From assembly GCF_051846935.1 (NCBI RefSeq), contig NZ_JBPYCS010000011.1, positions 1 to 64,000 on the forward strand: a stretch of 64,000 nucleotides of DNA. Direction: 5' to 3'. This document shows, in pieces, positions 53,948-62,579 of this stretch. The stretch is from JBPYCR01 sp051846935 (GTDB taxonomy: Bacteria; Bacillota; Bacilli; Bacillales; Amphibacillaceae). A model generated the notes under the pieces. It had not been told where the DNA came from and ran no database searches. It was given only the letters and a program-made list of their open reading frames with translations. Every line of letters starts with the position of its first letter. Within the stretch, counting starts at the first letter, position 1. The translations under genes were made by a program, and so were the position numbers.

Positions 53948-53992
53948 AACAATAGGCGGAATAATACCGCCTAAACACAATATACGAGGGGG
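53948..53992 (+). promoter_or_regulatory. Leader with paired GerE-like boxes before the 54000 gene
   Basis: AACAATAGGCGGAATAATA is followed by CCGCCTAAACAC and AATATACGAGGGGGG. GTTTAGGC (reverse of GCCTAAAC) is a full match to RWWTRGGY, and AATAGGC faces it. The palindrome TAGGCGG / CCGCCTA could also fold. The same leader precedes the membrane pair at 48142. Confidence 0.55.
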
Positions 53993-53999
53993 GAGTTTT

Positions 54000-54773
54000 A
54001 TGACTGGAGAGCAAACTATAGATTGCAGTGCAGAGCATGAAGAAATGAAAAATACGGATGAATTTTATATACCGACGCTCGATTGTCCGCAACGTTTAGA
54101 TGGGAAGAAATTCCCGTCGGCAAATAGCTGCTTGCCTGCCGAGGAGCTTGAACAACTAAAGGAGCGGCAAAGAAAAGCGAACGATCTGCTTTTGCGACTA
54201 GCTGATATAAACAACGAAGAAACTGAGAATCAAGGATTGAGAGATGCTTTTGAGAATATTTTAGATCACCACGTAACGATCAGTTTAAAAATGAATGAAG
54301 CACCTACTAAAAAAGGAAACAAATCATTAGGAGGTCTTAAAGGAAAGGTTGTTTTAGCAGGTAGGGATTTTGTCATTTTACAATCGAACAATAAAGAGGT
54401 GGCCATTCCTTATACTAATGTTACTAAAATCACACTCTCGCATTTAAGGACTGATATGTCTGAAGGTAGAGAGCTTGACTGTATCGATCCAATTTTGCGA
54501 AGATGTCTTACTTTCCGATTTGGTAAAGTTGTCTCAGGTTCTCTAAAATTAATACAAATCTTTCACGGAATTACATTAAACATTTTGTTGTTAAATTTAA
54601 TTGATCATACGATTAAAATCGTGTTAGAAGATGAATCAGTGGTGGGCGAAGTGTTTTGTGTGGATAAAAATAGTATAGAAATATGTATTGGGAATGACCT
54701 AAGGAAGATTCCAATTCATACCATTCGTTATGTAATAACAGACCCTATTATAACCCCATCTTTTTCAGAATAA
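54000..54773 (+). CDS. Bimodular Sm-like spore protein downstream of mnxG
   Basis: The 257-residue protein has a Cys-containing acidic head (IDCSAEHEEM, LDCPQRLDG, NSCLPAEEL), a coiled helix (LEQLKERQRKANDLLLRLAD) and a first beta module (about 93-145: HHVTISLKMNEAP, GLKGKVVLAGRDFVILQSN). The second is at about 202-248 (HTIKIVLEDESVVGEVFCVD to LRKIPIHTIRYVI). The phrase GRDFV plus IPY recurs in the 264-residue protein at 48668, so they are paralogs. It has its own leader and a terminator, so it is a separate unit from mnxG. Function is unknown; a coat role is inferred. Confidence 0.7.
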   Translation: MTGEQTIDCSAEHEEMKNTDEFYIPTLDCPQRLDGKKFPSANSCLPAEELEQLKERQRKANDLLLRLADINNEETENQGLRDAFENILDHHVTISLKMNEAPTKKGNKSLGGLKGKVVLAGRDFVILQSNNKEVAIPYTNVTKITLSHLRTDMSEGRELDCIDPILRRCLTFRFGKVVSGSLKLIQIFHGITLNILLLNLIDHTIKIVLEDESVVGEVFCVDKNSIEICIGNDLRKIPIHTIRYVITDPIITPSFSE

Positions 54774-54808
54774 CTGAAATGACAAGTTTTAAATGACACA
54801 TGTTAAAA

Positions 54809-54850
54809 GTAGGCAGGCAATTGTGAAATTGTACGCTGCCTGCTTTTTTT
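54809..54850 (+). terminator. Rho-independent terminator after the 54000 gene
   Basis: The stem GTAGGCAG / CTGCCTGC with one G-T pair is followed by TTTTTTT. Confidence 0.75.
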
Positions 54851-55040
54851 ATCTGTCGGAGTGTATCCGTCCTCTCACTTTCAACGGTTATTTTCACGGA
54901 TATTGTATGTTTTTCTTTAGATTTGAAGTGTTTTTCATATTGAACAGTATTTGACGAGCATCTTCAATGGCTAAAATACATTCTCTTTTTATTAGTTTCA
55001 TAATAAGTTGCATTCGTCCAACTGACAGAAAAAGAAAGTT

Positions 55041-55077
55041 AGAAAGATTTTGTTCGTACAGGCAACGAAATCTTTCT
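55041..55077 (-). terminator. Possible terminator after the 55226 gene
   Basis: The arms AGAAAGATTTTG and CGAAATCTTTCT pair; on the minus strand they are followed by AACTTTCTTTTTC. The rest of the 54851-55225 gap holds no gene. Confidence 0.5.
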
Positions 55078-55225
55078 TACTTACACTGCTGATCCTGGTT
55101 CAATCGTTTAGCTATATAACCGACTGAACGAAAGAGATTTTATTAGGCATATTTTAGTTAGTACTTAGAAACGTATTTATACCAAAAAGTAAGACAATAC
55201 TGTTCAAATTCATGCATTTATGAAA

Positions 55226-55930
55226 TTAACAGTGACATTTCCCTTTTAGTTCAAACCACTTTATCGAATTGAGCGGAAAAATAGCAGATTTATGAAAGTG
55301 TCGTTTTTTTCTTCTGTTTCTTCGATGAGGTACATGTCGTTTTCTTCTTTTAAGTTTGTTTTTATATGGATATAAGGTTCCGTCTAGTAGTGCAATTTCT
55401 GTTTGAAGCTCTTCCAACTCCAATTCAGCTTCTCTAATTGCTACTTTTATTTCATCTAGCTCATCATTATCATTTACGTTCATCTCTTCCATTTCCTCAA
55501 TCATTATTTCTATTTCTTCTTCAAGCAAAGCTACTTCCATTCTCATTTCTTCCAATTCATTCGGTTCGCCATTTTGTAAATGACTATCAGATCGCTCTAC
55601 TACATTTACTTCAACAAAGTTACTGCCAACACGACAAATCTCAGCTAATATCGTATTTGAACCACTTTCGCTGTCAACGTGCAACTTTACAAAACATCCT
55701 ACTAACTGACTTAAACGAAAATTTAAGTTTGTTGTTAATCCGCCAAGTCGAAGTTTAAAACGGTCATCACATACGAAGTCTCTACAAATACAATCATCTA
55801 ATCGACAAAAACAATGATCTGCAACATTGTCGTGATCCTTTTTACAGTGGCAGCTTGAATGGTCACATCGATCGCAATTGCTATGATTTATTTTCTCTCC
55901 ACCGCACACGCTGCATAATTGTTTATGCAT
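55226..55930 (-). CDS. Cys-rich, coiled-coil protein with a split Sm-like module
   Basis: The 234-residue protein opens with a metal-binding-like head holding 11 Cys and 5 His between residues 6 and 54 (C6VC9, C19DRC22, C27HC29, C40FC42, C47IC49, C54). A beta module starts at about 58-110 (FKLRLGG, LVGCFVKLHVDSESGSNTIL, NFVEVNVVE). It is interrupted by an acidic coiled coil (about 123-182, EEMRMEVALLEEEIEIMIEE), then a strongly basic stretch (KRRKRHVPHRRNRRKKRHFHK). The last strand FPLNSIKWFEL then completes the module. A sigma-K-type -10 box lies 43 bases upstream. I recognise no family; a coat or mineral-interface protein is inferred. Confidence 0.7.
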   Translation of the reverse strand: MHKQLCSVCGGEKINHSNCDRCDHSSCHCKKDHDNVADHCFCRLDDCICRDFVCDDRFKLRLGGLTTNLNFRLSQLVGCFVKLHVDSESGSNTILAEICRVGSNFVEVNVVERSDSHLQNGEPNELEEMRMEVALLEEEIEIMIEEMEEMNVNDNDELDEIKVAIREAELELEELQTEIALLDGTLYPYKNKLKRRKRHVPHRRNRRKKRHFHKSAIFPLNSIKWFELKGKCHC

Positions 55931-55972
55931 GACTAATCATCCCTCCATTTTTAGGTCGTATCATTCTATTAG

Positions 55973-55981
55973 TAGTATATG
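55973..55981 (-). promoter_or_regulatory. Candidate sigma-K -10 box of the 55226 gene
   Basis: On the minus strand CATATACTA fits CATAnnnTA; an AC pair lies 18 bases upstream. Confidence 0.45.
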
Positions 55982-56105
55982 AATGAAAACCTTTAATGAG
56001 TGGTCAATCGTATTGTATTAAGGAAATAGAAGTTGTCTATTTTAAAGTTTTTACAATTTAGTACGAAATCATTAGATCGGATGTATATTTATATTATTAA
56101 AATAA

Positions 56106-56146
56106 ACGTCAGCATATATCGCTATTGCAGCGACAAATGCTGACGT
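56106..56146 (-). terminator. Terminator after cotZ
   Basis: The stem ACGTCAGCA / TGCTGACGT encloses a smaller TCGCT/AGCGA hairpin. On the minus strand TTTTATTTTA follows. Confidence 0.8.
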
Positions 56147-56175
56147 CGTCCCAATCTGTGTACATCTAACCTCTT

Positions 56176-56709
56176 TTAAAGCACAGATACTGCTGGAAGA
56201 CATGTGATTGCACAGAAGCATTTTAAGTCGACGGTTATACAAACACCCGTACGATTTAAGTCGTTTACGTCTTCACGATCTAGCTGCTTACATGGTGTCA
56301 TAGCACCTTTTGCACCATCCTGATCTCCAGGTCTGTCAGGCTCCATGGCATCAAACGTAAGAAGCTCAAGCACTGCACAGCAATCATCGCTTACCTCTTT
56401 TACGCGGAAGATAAAGCTTTCCGTACAATCAAAAATTGGTCTACCGCCACGTATTTCAATGTCTGCACCAAATGCTCGAAAAGGCTTAAGATCCTTACCG
56501 TATAGAATAAATGGAACCGTATCTAAATTATTTCTAGATACTGGTGCCAGCAGGTTGTTAATAGACTTTGCACAGCTAACATCGCAAGTCATATCGAAGA
56601 CATCTTCTTGTGCTTCTGCTATTGCACGAACTACGTCACATACACACTCATCAGAAGTGAAGATATCATCTATCTTGTCGTCTTTGTCAAATCTTTTTCC
56701 ACAACCCAT
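56176..56709 (-). CDS. cotZ: CotZ/CotY-family spore crust protein
   Basis: The 177-residue Cys-rich coat protein has the family pattern: N-terminal MGCGK, then CVCDVVRAIAEAQEDV, DTVPFILYGKDLKPFRAFG, FIFRVKEVSDDCCAVLELL and the C-terminal VCITVDLKCFCAITCLPAV. CotZ, CotY and ExsY self-assemble through disulfides into the outermost spore layer. The ribosome site AAAGGAGTG is present and CATACGTTA, a sigma-K -10 match, lies upstream. It could equally be called CotY. In B. subtilis cotZ lies beside cotO; here the mnx region and yjcFGH lie between. Confidence 0.88.
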   Translation of the reverse strand: MGCGKRFDKDDKIDDIFTSDECVCDVVRAIAEAQEDVFDMTCDVSCAKSINNLLAPVSRNNLDTVPFILYGKDLKPFRAFGADIEIRGGRPIFDCTESFIFRVKEVSDDCCAVLELLTFDAMEPDRPGDQDGAKGAMTPCKQLDREDVNDLNRTGVCITVDLKCFCAITCLPAVSVL

Positions 56710-56746
56710 AATTAATACACTCCTTTTGTTTTTATCATTACACTTA

Positions 56747-56755
56747 TAACGTATG
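56747..56755 (-). promoter_or_regulatory. Candidate sigma-K -10 box of cotZ
   Basis: On the minus strand CATACGTTA exactly fits CATAnnnTA, about 30 bases before the ribosome site. Confidence 0.5.
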
Positions 56756-56939
56756 TAGCGGAGTGTATTTCGTATAGTCTAATATCCTAGTTTTATAAAA
56801 AAATAATGCCATTTATAGCGTTTTTAAATTCCTAACTATGATAAGCACACAAGCGAGAGCATACGATTCGTATATACTATTAACAATGAATTTTGGATTT
56901 GAACGTTGCGTGATTATTTTACTTAAAGGGGCATTGTTT

Positions 56940-57527
56940 ATGTTTCGTTCTAAGCTCATCTATTTGTTTTTAATCGGAATTGGATTTATGTTGTTGTATT
57001 TTTTACTGCCAAATGAAAGTAAATTAGATGTATACGGTCGTGTACCACAAGTTACTCTGGAAAGCCTTAACAATGAGTCCTATCCATTGGATAACAATCA
57101 AATGAAACTTGTAATCTTTTATTTTAGTAACTGTCCTGATATCTGTCCGCTCACCTTAATGCAAGTTAAGCAGATTCAAAATCAATTTAAGGAGGAACAG
57201 TTAGTCCATCCCGTGTCCATCCTATCGATTACCTTAGATCCGGAGTATGACACGGAAGAAGTTATAAAAGAGTATGCACAACGCTTTTCAACGGACGGTA
57301 CGAACTGGTATTGGCTACGTGGATCTAGTGAAAAAACGAAAGAGGTTGCCGATTCGTTTAACATGTTTTATAAAAAGTCGAATGATGGATTTGTCTCTCA
57401 CAGTACAACAATGTATTTAGTAGACAAAAAGAATCAAATTAGAGGCGTTTATGATATGGCTACTTCAAAAAAAACGGTAGATATTGAACAAATAGTAGAG
57501 GACATTCGTACATTGGATAAAGAGTGA
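56940..57527 (+). CDS. SCO1/SenC-type copper protein, membrane anchored
   Basis: The 195-residue thioredoxin-fold protein has an N-terminal membrane anchor (SKLIYLFLIGIGFMLLYFLL) without a lipobox. The copper-binding Cys pair is in FSNCPDICPLTLMQ, and the third ligand His is in FVSHSTTMYLVD. SCO proteins load copper into oxidases or reduce their thiols. The start is ATG 56940, eight bases after AAAGGGG; the upstream frame has no ribosome site. It is divergent from cotZ and close to mnxG. SG-1 MnxC is described as thioredoxin-like, so this may be its counterpart, but a cytochrome oxidase role is also possible. Confidence 0.85.
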   Translation: MFRSKLIYLFLIGIGFMLLYFLLPNESKLDVYGRVPQVTLESLNNESYPLDNNQMKLVIFYFSNCPDICPLTLMQVKQIQNQFKEEQLVHPVSILSITLDPEYDTEEVIKEYAQRFSTDGTNWYWLRGSSEKTKEVADSFNMFYKKSNDGFVSHSTTMYLVDKKNQIRGVYDMATSKKTVDIEQIVEDIRTLDKE

Positions 57528-57567
57528 AACGGAAAAATTGTACAGATTGACTACTTTTTTCCGTTTC
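57526..57567. terminator. Bidirectional terminator
   Basis: The stem GAAACGGAAAAA / TTTTTTCCGTTTC lies between the SCO gene and the convergent ABC exporter. Confidence 0.75.
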
Positions 57568-57618
57568 AGAAGTAGAAGTGTATTCACAAATTATTCTGTT
57601 GAAAATTTGAAAGGGTTG

Positions 57619-59418
57619 CTATTGGTTGAACAAAGAATAATAGTTTCCTTTTTTCATCATTAATTCTGGATGATTTCCTTTTTCAATTATTTCACCGTCT
57701 TTGAGCATAATAATTGTATCGGCCGCTCGGATTGTATTTAACCGATGAGCGATAACAAAGCTTGTTCGGCCTCTCATTAAACGCTTTAAGGCTTCTTGTA
57801 TTTTTAGTTCGGTAATCGTGTCAATATTGCTCGTAGCTTCATCTAGAATTAGAATTGATGGGTTGGAAATCATTGCTCTTGCAATGGAGAGCAGTTGTTT
57901 TTGTCCTTGACTAAGCCCGCTTCCTGCTTGATCTAACGATGTATCATATTGCTTTGGGAGCCTGGATATAAACGCATGCGCATTGGCATCCTTTGCTGCT
58001 TGAACGACCTCTTCATTCGTCGCTTGCAACCTTCCATAACGGATATTGTCACGTACCGTACCATGAAATAAAACAGTATCCTGCAGAACAAAGGCCATCT
58101 GACTGCGCAAGCTTGCACGTTTAATTTTGTTTAATTCAACTCCATCAAGTGTAATAGAGCCATTCTTATACGGATAAAATCGTGCGATTAGATTTATAAG
58201 TGTTGTTTTTCCTGCTCCTGTATGACCGACAAATGCGATCATTTCTCCGGGACGTGCAGAAAAAGTAATGTTTTTTAGAATAGCAGTATTTTCATAGGAA
58301 AAAGAAACATCATTAAATTGCAAATGACCTTGAATGTGTGGTAATTCAAGTGCTAATTGTTCATCTTTTTCTTCCTCTATTTCGTCAATGACAGAAAATA
58401 CTCTTTCCGCTCCCGCTACTGCAGCTAGCAATATATTAAATTGATTGGACAATTCATTTAAAGGTCTTGCAAACTGGCGAGCATATTCCGTGAAAATGAC
58501 TATAACACCTACGGTAATGGATCCTTTTAGAACCAAGATTCCGCCAAATAAAGCAATTAAAGCAAAGCTGAGAAAATTCAACATGTTCATTACTTTAGGA
58601 ATGAACCCAGCGAAAGTTAATGCCCAAAACCCAGAAAGACGTAGATGTTTATTTCGCTCATTAAAATCGTTGATAACTCGTTCTTCCTGTGAAAAGGCTT
58701 TTACTATATGCTGGCCAGAAACGATTTCTTCAACATACCCATTGAGTTCGCCGAGATCTTTTTGTTGTACTTTATACAATGGTCCAGTTCGCTTCGTAAT
58801 CCAGCGCATTGAAATATACATAATTGGGATGATCGTCATTGTAATGGCTGTTAACAAGGGGCTTAAGAGAAGCATTACTGATAGGCTCCCGATTAATGTA
58901 ACGATACTTGAAAAAATTTGGATAACGGATTGATTCAACGTATTGTTCACATTATCAATATCATTTGTTATTCTGCTCATTAATTCACCATGTTTTCGCT
59001 TATCAAAATAAGAAATAGGTAATCGATGGAACTGGCTAAAAAGCTGTTCACGTAATGAATAAACCGTATTTTGTGCAATCCCTACCATCCAATAATTTTG
59101 AAGAAAAATCGTTAATGAATACAATAGATAAATAATGAGCAAAGAAACTAAAACTATAAGAAGGCCAGCCTTTTGCTTCGAAACGATAAAATCATCAATG
59201 GCCATCCCAATCATGTATGGGCCGAGAAGTCCAAGTCCTGAACTCGTTAACACCATCAAAATAACGAGAAGTAGCTTAACCTTTTCTTCTATTAAGTAGG
59301 ACCAAATTCGCTTTACAGTCGTTCTTGTATGCTTTGCTTTCTTCAACCTTTGATTAACCGGTTGGTTAAGGGGTATTTTTCTATATCGGAAAGGTTGCTT
59401 CAACGGATTAATCGACAT
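57619..59418 (-). CDS. ABC exporter half-transporter with canonical ATPase site
   Basis: The 599-residue protein has a six-helix membrane domain (about 45-330) and an ATPase domain with Walker A GHTGAGKTT, signature LSQGQKQLL, Walker B ILILDEATSNID with catalytic Glu, and H-loop IAHRLNTI. I start at ATG 59418 after AAAGGAG; its first 11 bases overlap the end of the partner gene. It pairs with the protein encoded upstream to make a heterodimeric exporter of the BmrCD/YfiBC type. The substrate (drug, peptide or lipid) is not deducible. Confidence 0.88.
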   Translation of the reverse strand: MSINPLKQPFRYRKIPLNQPVNQRLKKAKHTRTTVKRIWSYLIEEKVKLLLVILMVLTSSGLGLLGPYMIGMAIDDFIVSKQKAGLLIVLVSLLIIYLLYSLTIFLQNYWMVGIAQNTVYSLREQLFSQFHRLPISYFDKRKHGELMSRITNDIDNVNNTLNQSVIQIFSSIVTLIGSLSVMLLLSPLLTAITMTIIPIMYISMRWITKRTGPLYKVQQKDLGELNGYVEEIVSGQHIVKAFSQEERVINDFNERNKHLRLSGFWALTFAGFIPKVMNMLNFLSFALIALFGGILVLKGSITVGVIVIFTEYARQFARPLNELSNQFNILLAAVAGAERVFSVIDEIEEEKDEQLALELPHIQGHLQFNDVSFSYENTAILKNITFSARPGEMIAFVGHTGAGKTTLINLIARFYPYKNGSITLDGVELNKIKRASLRSQMAFVLQDTVLFHGTVRDNIRYGRLQATNEEVVQAAKDANAHAFISRLPKQYDTSLDQAGSGLSQGQKQLLSIARAMISNPSILILDEATSNIDTITELKIQEALKRLMRGRTSFVIAHRLNTIRAADTIIMLKDGEIIEKGNHPELMMKKGNYYSLFNQ

Positions 59419-61147
59419 ATATAAGCTCCTTTCCACCCTGAGATGCAAAAATATCTTTATAAAGCTTTGCATGTTTTACTAAATATTCATGCGTACCGAT
59501 AGCAATTATCTTCCCCTCATCCATTAACATAATTCGATCGCAGTGGCGCGCGGTCGATATTTTTTGTGCAATTATTAATGTTGTACAATCAATCTGTTCG
59601 ATAGACTTTAAAAACAACGATTCTGTCGCTTGGTCTAGAGAACTTGTGCTATCATCGAGCAATAAAATTTTAGGCTTTCGAATGAGTGCTCGAGCAATCG
59701 ATATACGTTGTTTTTGACCACCAGATAAACGAACACCCTGCTGACCGATCGGTGTATCGTATTGTTCAGGGAATTGCATAATTGGCTCATGTATTTGGGC
59801 AGTCTTTGTTGCATGTATCATTTCGGATACGGTTGCTTTTTCGTTCCCCCACATAATATTTTCTTTAATCGTCCCACTGAATAATAAAGGGGTTTGTGTT
59901 ACATATCCGATACTAGAGCGCAAGTCACGTGGCTCATAATCTGTAATCGGACGATCATCGATATAAATCATTCCTTCCTGCACCTCAAACAAGCGGGGGA
60001 TAAGCTGAAACAGCGATGTTTTTCCAGCTCCAGTCGCTCCAATAATTGCCAACTTCTCATTCGGTTCAACTGTAAACGAGACCTTATCAAGCACTTTCCC
60101 TTCTCGTTTTGGATAAGTGAAGGACACAGTATTAAATGAAATTTTACCTTTAACTATTTTTGGATACGTTTTATTTAATCGTTTTTTACTTATGTAGTCG
60201 TCTTTTGGCTGTACGTTTATGATAGAATCAATCCGATCAGCAGATGCTTTTGCACGAGAAAAGGCAAGCGTAATAAACGTAAACATCGAAATCGCCATTG
60301 AAATTCGTAGTGCATAATTGACAATTGCAACAATGTCACCAGGTGTTGCCAAACCAGCATTCGTTTGTAAGCTACCGAGCCAAATAATGACAATTAAGCT
60401 TATGTTCATAATGAACAATAATATAGGCATGGATGCTTCAACAAACCGAAATGCACTTTTTGTCGTTACGGCGAGCTCCTCGTTTGCGCGTGTGAACCGG
60501 CCCTTTTCATACTTATGTCGATAAAATGCTTTAATTAAACGCATGCCAGATAAATTTTCTTGCATTACGCGATTTACATAATCTACTTTCTTTTGAACTC
60601 GGGTAAACATATGGCCTGCTTTTTTAAGTACCCAAGCAAGAAAGACTATTAATAGCGGAACAGTAACAATGAAAATTAATGCAAGTTTAGCATTAATTAA
60701 AAAGGCCATCAGTACTCCGCCTATCACCATAAAAGGTGCCTTAATCATTACGCGGAGTGCCATAAATATCGTGTTTTGAATTTGTCTGACGTCATTCGTA
60801 AATCGAGTGACAAGTGAAGCGGTAGGGTAGCTGCTTAGATTAGAAAATGAAAAAGACTGGATTTGAAGAAATAACTTTTCTCTAACATCATAAGCGTAGC
60901 CAAGACTGACGTGAGAAGCATAGAAGGAATTAACAATACCTGCTCCAAATGAAATAAATGTCAGAGCAACCATTATTATTCCCCACATTATAATAGTTTT
61001 CAAATCTTGTTCTACAATGCCATTGTTAATCATTTTTCCTAGAAAAAAGGGCAAGAGCAATTCGGCAATTAGCTCAATAAACGTTAATGTATATGCAATG
61101 ATAATTGGAACTTTATACGGCTGCAAAAACATAAAAATATTTTTCAA
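59408..61147 (-). CDS. ABC exporter half-transporter with degenerate ATPase site
   Basis: The 579-residue partner has a six-helix membrane domain and an ATPase domain with Walker A GATGAGKTS and signature LSGGQKQRIS. Its catalytic Glu is Asp (LLLDDSTSSLD) and the H-loop His is Gln (IIAQKISTA). Such losses are normal in one half of heterodimeric exporters like BmrCD. It is translated first and overlaps the canonical half by 11 bases. It is the left-hand boundary of the polyol operon region. Confidence 0.88.
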   Translation of the reverse strand: MKNIFMFLQPYKVPIIIAYTLTFIELIAELLLPFFLGKMINNGIVEQDLKTIIMWGIIMVALTFISFGAGIVNSFYASHVSLGYAYDVREKLFLQIQSFSFSNLSSYPTASLVTRFTNDVRQIQNTIFMALRVMIKAPFMVIGGVLMAFLINAKLALIFIVTVPLLIVFLAWVLKKAGHMFTRVQKKVDYVNRVMQENLSGMRLIKAFYRHKYEKGRFTRANEELAVTTKSAFRFVEASMPILLFIMNISLIVIIWLGSLQTNAGLATPGDIVAIVNYALRISMAISMFTFITLAFSRAKASADRIDSIINVQPKDDYISKKRLNKTYPKIVKGKISFNTVSFTYPKREGKVLDKVSFTVEPNEKLAIIGATGAGKTSLFQLIPRLFEVQEGMIYIDDRPITDYEPRDLRSSIGYVTQTPLLFSGTIKENIMWGNEKATVSEMIHATKTAQIHEPIMQFPEQYDTPIGQQGVRLSGGQKQRISIARALIRKPKILLLDDSTSSLDQATESLFLKSIEQIDCTTLIIAQKISTARHCDRIMLMDEGKIIAIGTHEYLVKHAKLYKDIFASQGGKELIYVD

Positions 61148-61527
61148 ATGGAATCCCCCATAAGTAAAAAAATAAAAAGAGCCTTAATAAAGTATAAGCA
61201 CAGACTGTTTATATATTCAAATAAGCGTATAGCTTGCACTAATGAATACAGCTTAATTTATGCCGATGTATTAACGGATAGTATTGATAACGCGTAGTAA
61301 AAAACTCCAAGTGGAACTCCTTATCGGAATTACCTTTTATTAAAACTAGAACAAAACTGCTTGGAATACAGTATTCAGATCCACTTGCTTTCCTCAAATA
61401 ACGCTTTACTTCAATTTCCTTGTAGTCAGAGAACATTCCTTGCAGGATTATTATTTTTTTATAAGCATTTTCATACTTTTATGTTGATAACCACCATTTG
61501 AAATAATGTGCAATCTAAATTTCTCTT

Positions 61528-61566
61528 TTGTAAGCGCTTTTCAAATCCATAATTATTTTATATAAT
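61528..61566 (+). promoter_or_regulatory. cre-like site overlapping the promoter of the polyol operon
   Basis: TTGTAAGCGCTTTTCA (61528-61543) has the AAGCGCTT core of CcpA sites. It overlaps a possible -35 TTTTCA, with TATAAT at 61561-61566 after 17 bases. Catabolite repression of the sorC-type operon is likely. In the 61148-61527 part of the gap I see no gene; a 65-codon minus-strand frame there has no ribosome site. Confidence 0.55.
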
Positions 61567-61633
61567 TGTGTTCAATTCATTTTACATTAGTAAAACAACA
61601 GTGAACAAAATTTCAGTGTATAGGAGTTTGTTT

Positions 61634-62578
61634 ATGTATTCAAATGATGAATTAATAAAAATAGCTAAAATGTATTATGAATTAGGGCTTACTCAAAAGC
61701 AGATTTCCGAAAACTTAAATTACTCACGCCCAACAATAAGTCGTATGTTAGAAGCGGCTATGGAAAAAGGGATTGTAAAGGTTACAGTGCAATATCCTGT
61801 GAATTCAATGGAGGATATTGAAAATGAAATTAAGGAGAAATACAAATTAAAAAAGGTATCTGTTTCTCCAACGTATGTTGAAGATGAGGAGTTAATTAAG
61901 AAAGATGTAGGAAAGGCGTTAGCCAAATATTTGTATGACATATGCAATCCAGAAGATATTTTAGGAATATCATGGGGAACTACTTTAAATTCTGTAACGA
62001 AGTATTTAAAGGCAAAGGAAATTGATAATTTTAAGATTGTTCAATTAAATGGTGGGATATCCAAGAATTCTTTTACTACTGGTTCAATTGCGCTCTTAGA
62101 AAAATTCGCTAAATCTTTTTCAGCAGAGTTTCACTTACTCTCTGTCCCTACAATTGTTGATTCTGCAGAAATTGCAAACGCTATATTAAAAGATTCGAGT
62201 ATTAGTGAAACAATTGATTTAGGCAGTCGCTGCAATATAGCTTTATTTGGAATAGGTAAGACCTCGTATAGAAATATTTTGTTTAAAGGTGGTTACTTTA
62301 AAGAAAAAGAATATAGCGAGTTGATCGAAAAAGGCGCTGTTGGTGATATATGTTCAAGATATTTTGATATACAAGGAAATCTAGTAGATCTTGATTTAAA
62401 TGATAGAACAATTGGTTTACAACTGGAATCCCTTAAGAGAAAGCAGCATTCAATTGCTATGGCAATTGGTCAAGATAAAACGAGATCTGTTTATGGTGCA
62501 ATCAAAGGTGGATATTTAAACACATTATTCATTGATGAATCATTAGCAAGATTATTATTAAAATTGGAGGAATCATAA
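61634..62578 (+). CDS. SorC-family sugar-binding transcriptional regulator
   Basis: The 314-residue regulator has an N-terminal helix-turn-helix (LIKIAKMYYELGLTQKQISE to SRPTISRMLEAA) and a C-terminal sugar-phosphate isomerase-like effector domain (ISWGTTLNSVTKYL, VQLNGGIS, IALFGIGKT, GDICSRYFD). I start at ATG 61634, preceded by TAGGAG; 22 upstream codons lack a site. It heads an operon with a polyol dehydrogenase (one-base gap) and an FGGY kinase, so its inducer is probably a sugar alcohol or its phosphate. Confidence 0.87.
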   Translation: MYSNDELIKIAKMYYELGLTQKQISENLNYSRPTISRMLEAAMEKGIVKVTVQYPVNSMEDIENEIKEKYKLKKVSVSPTYVEDEELIKKDVGKALAKYLYDICNPEDILGISWGTTLNSVTKYLKAKEIDNFKIVQLNGGISKNSFTTGSIALLEKFAKSFSAEFHLLSVPTIVDSAEIANAILKDSSISETIDLGSRCNIALFGIGKTSYRNILFKGGYFKEKEYSELIEKGAVGDICSRYFDIQGNLVDLDLNDRTIGLQLESLKRKQHSIAMAIGQDKTRSVYGAIKGGYLNTLFIDESLARLLLKLEES

Positions 62579-62579
62579 C

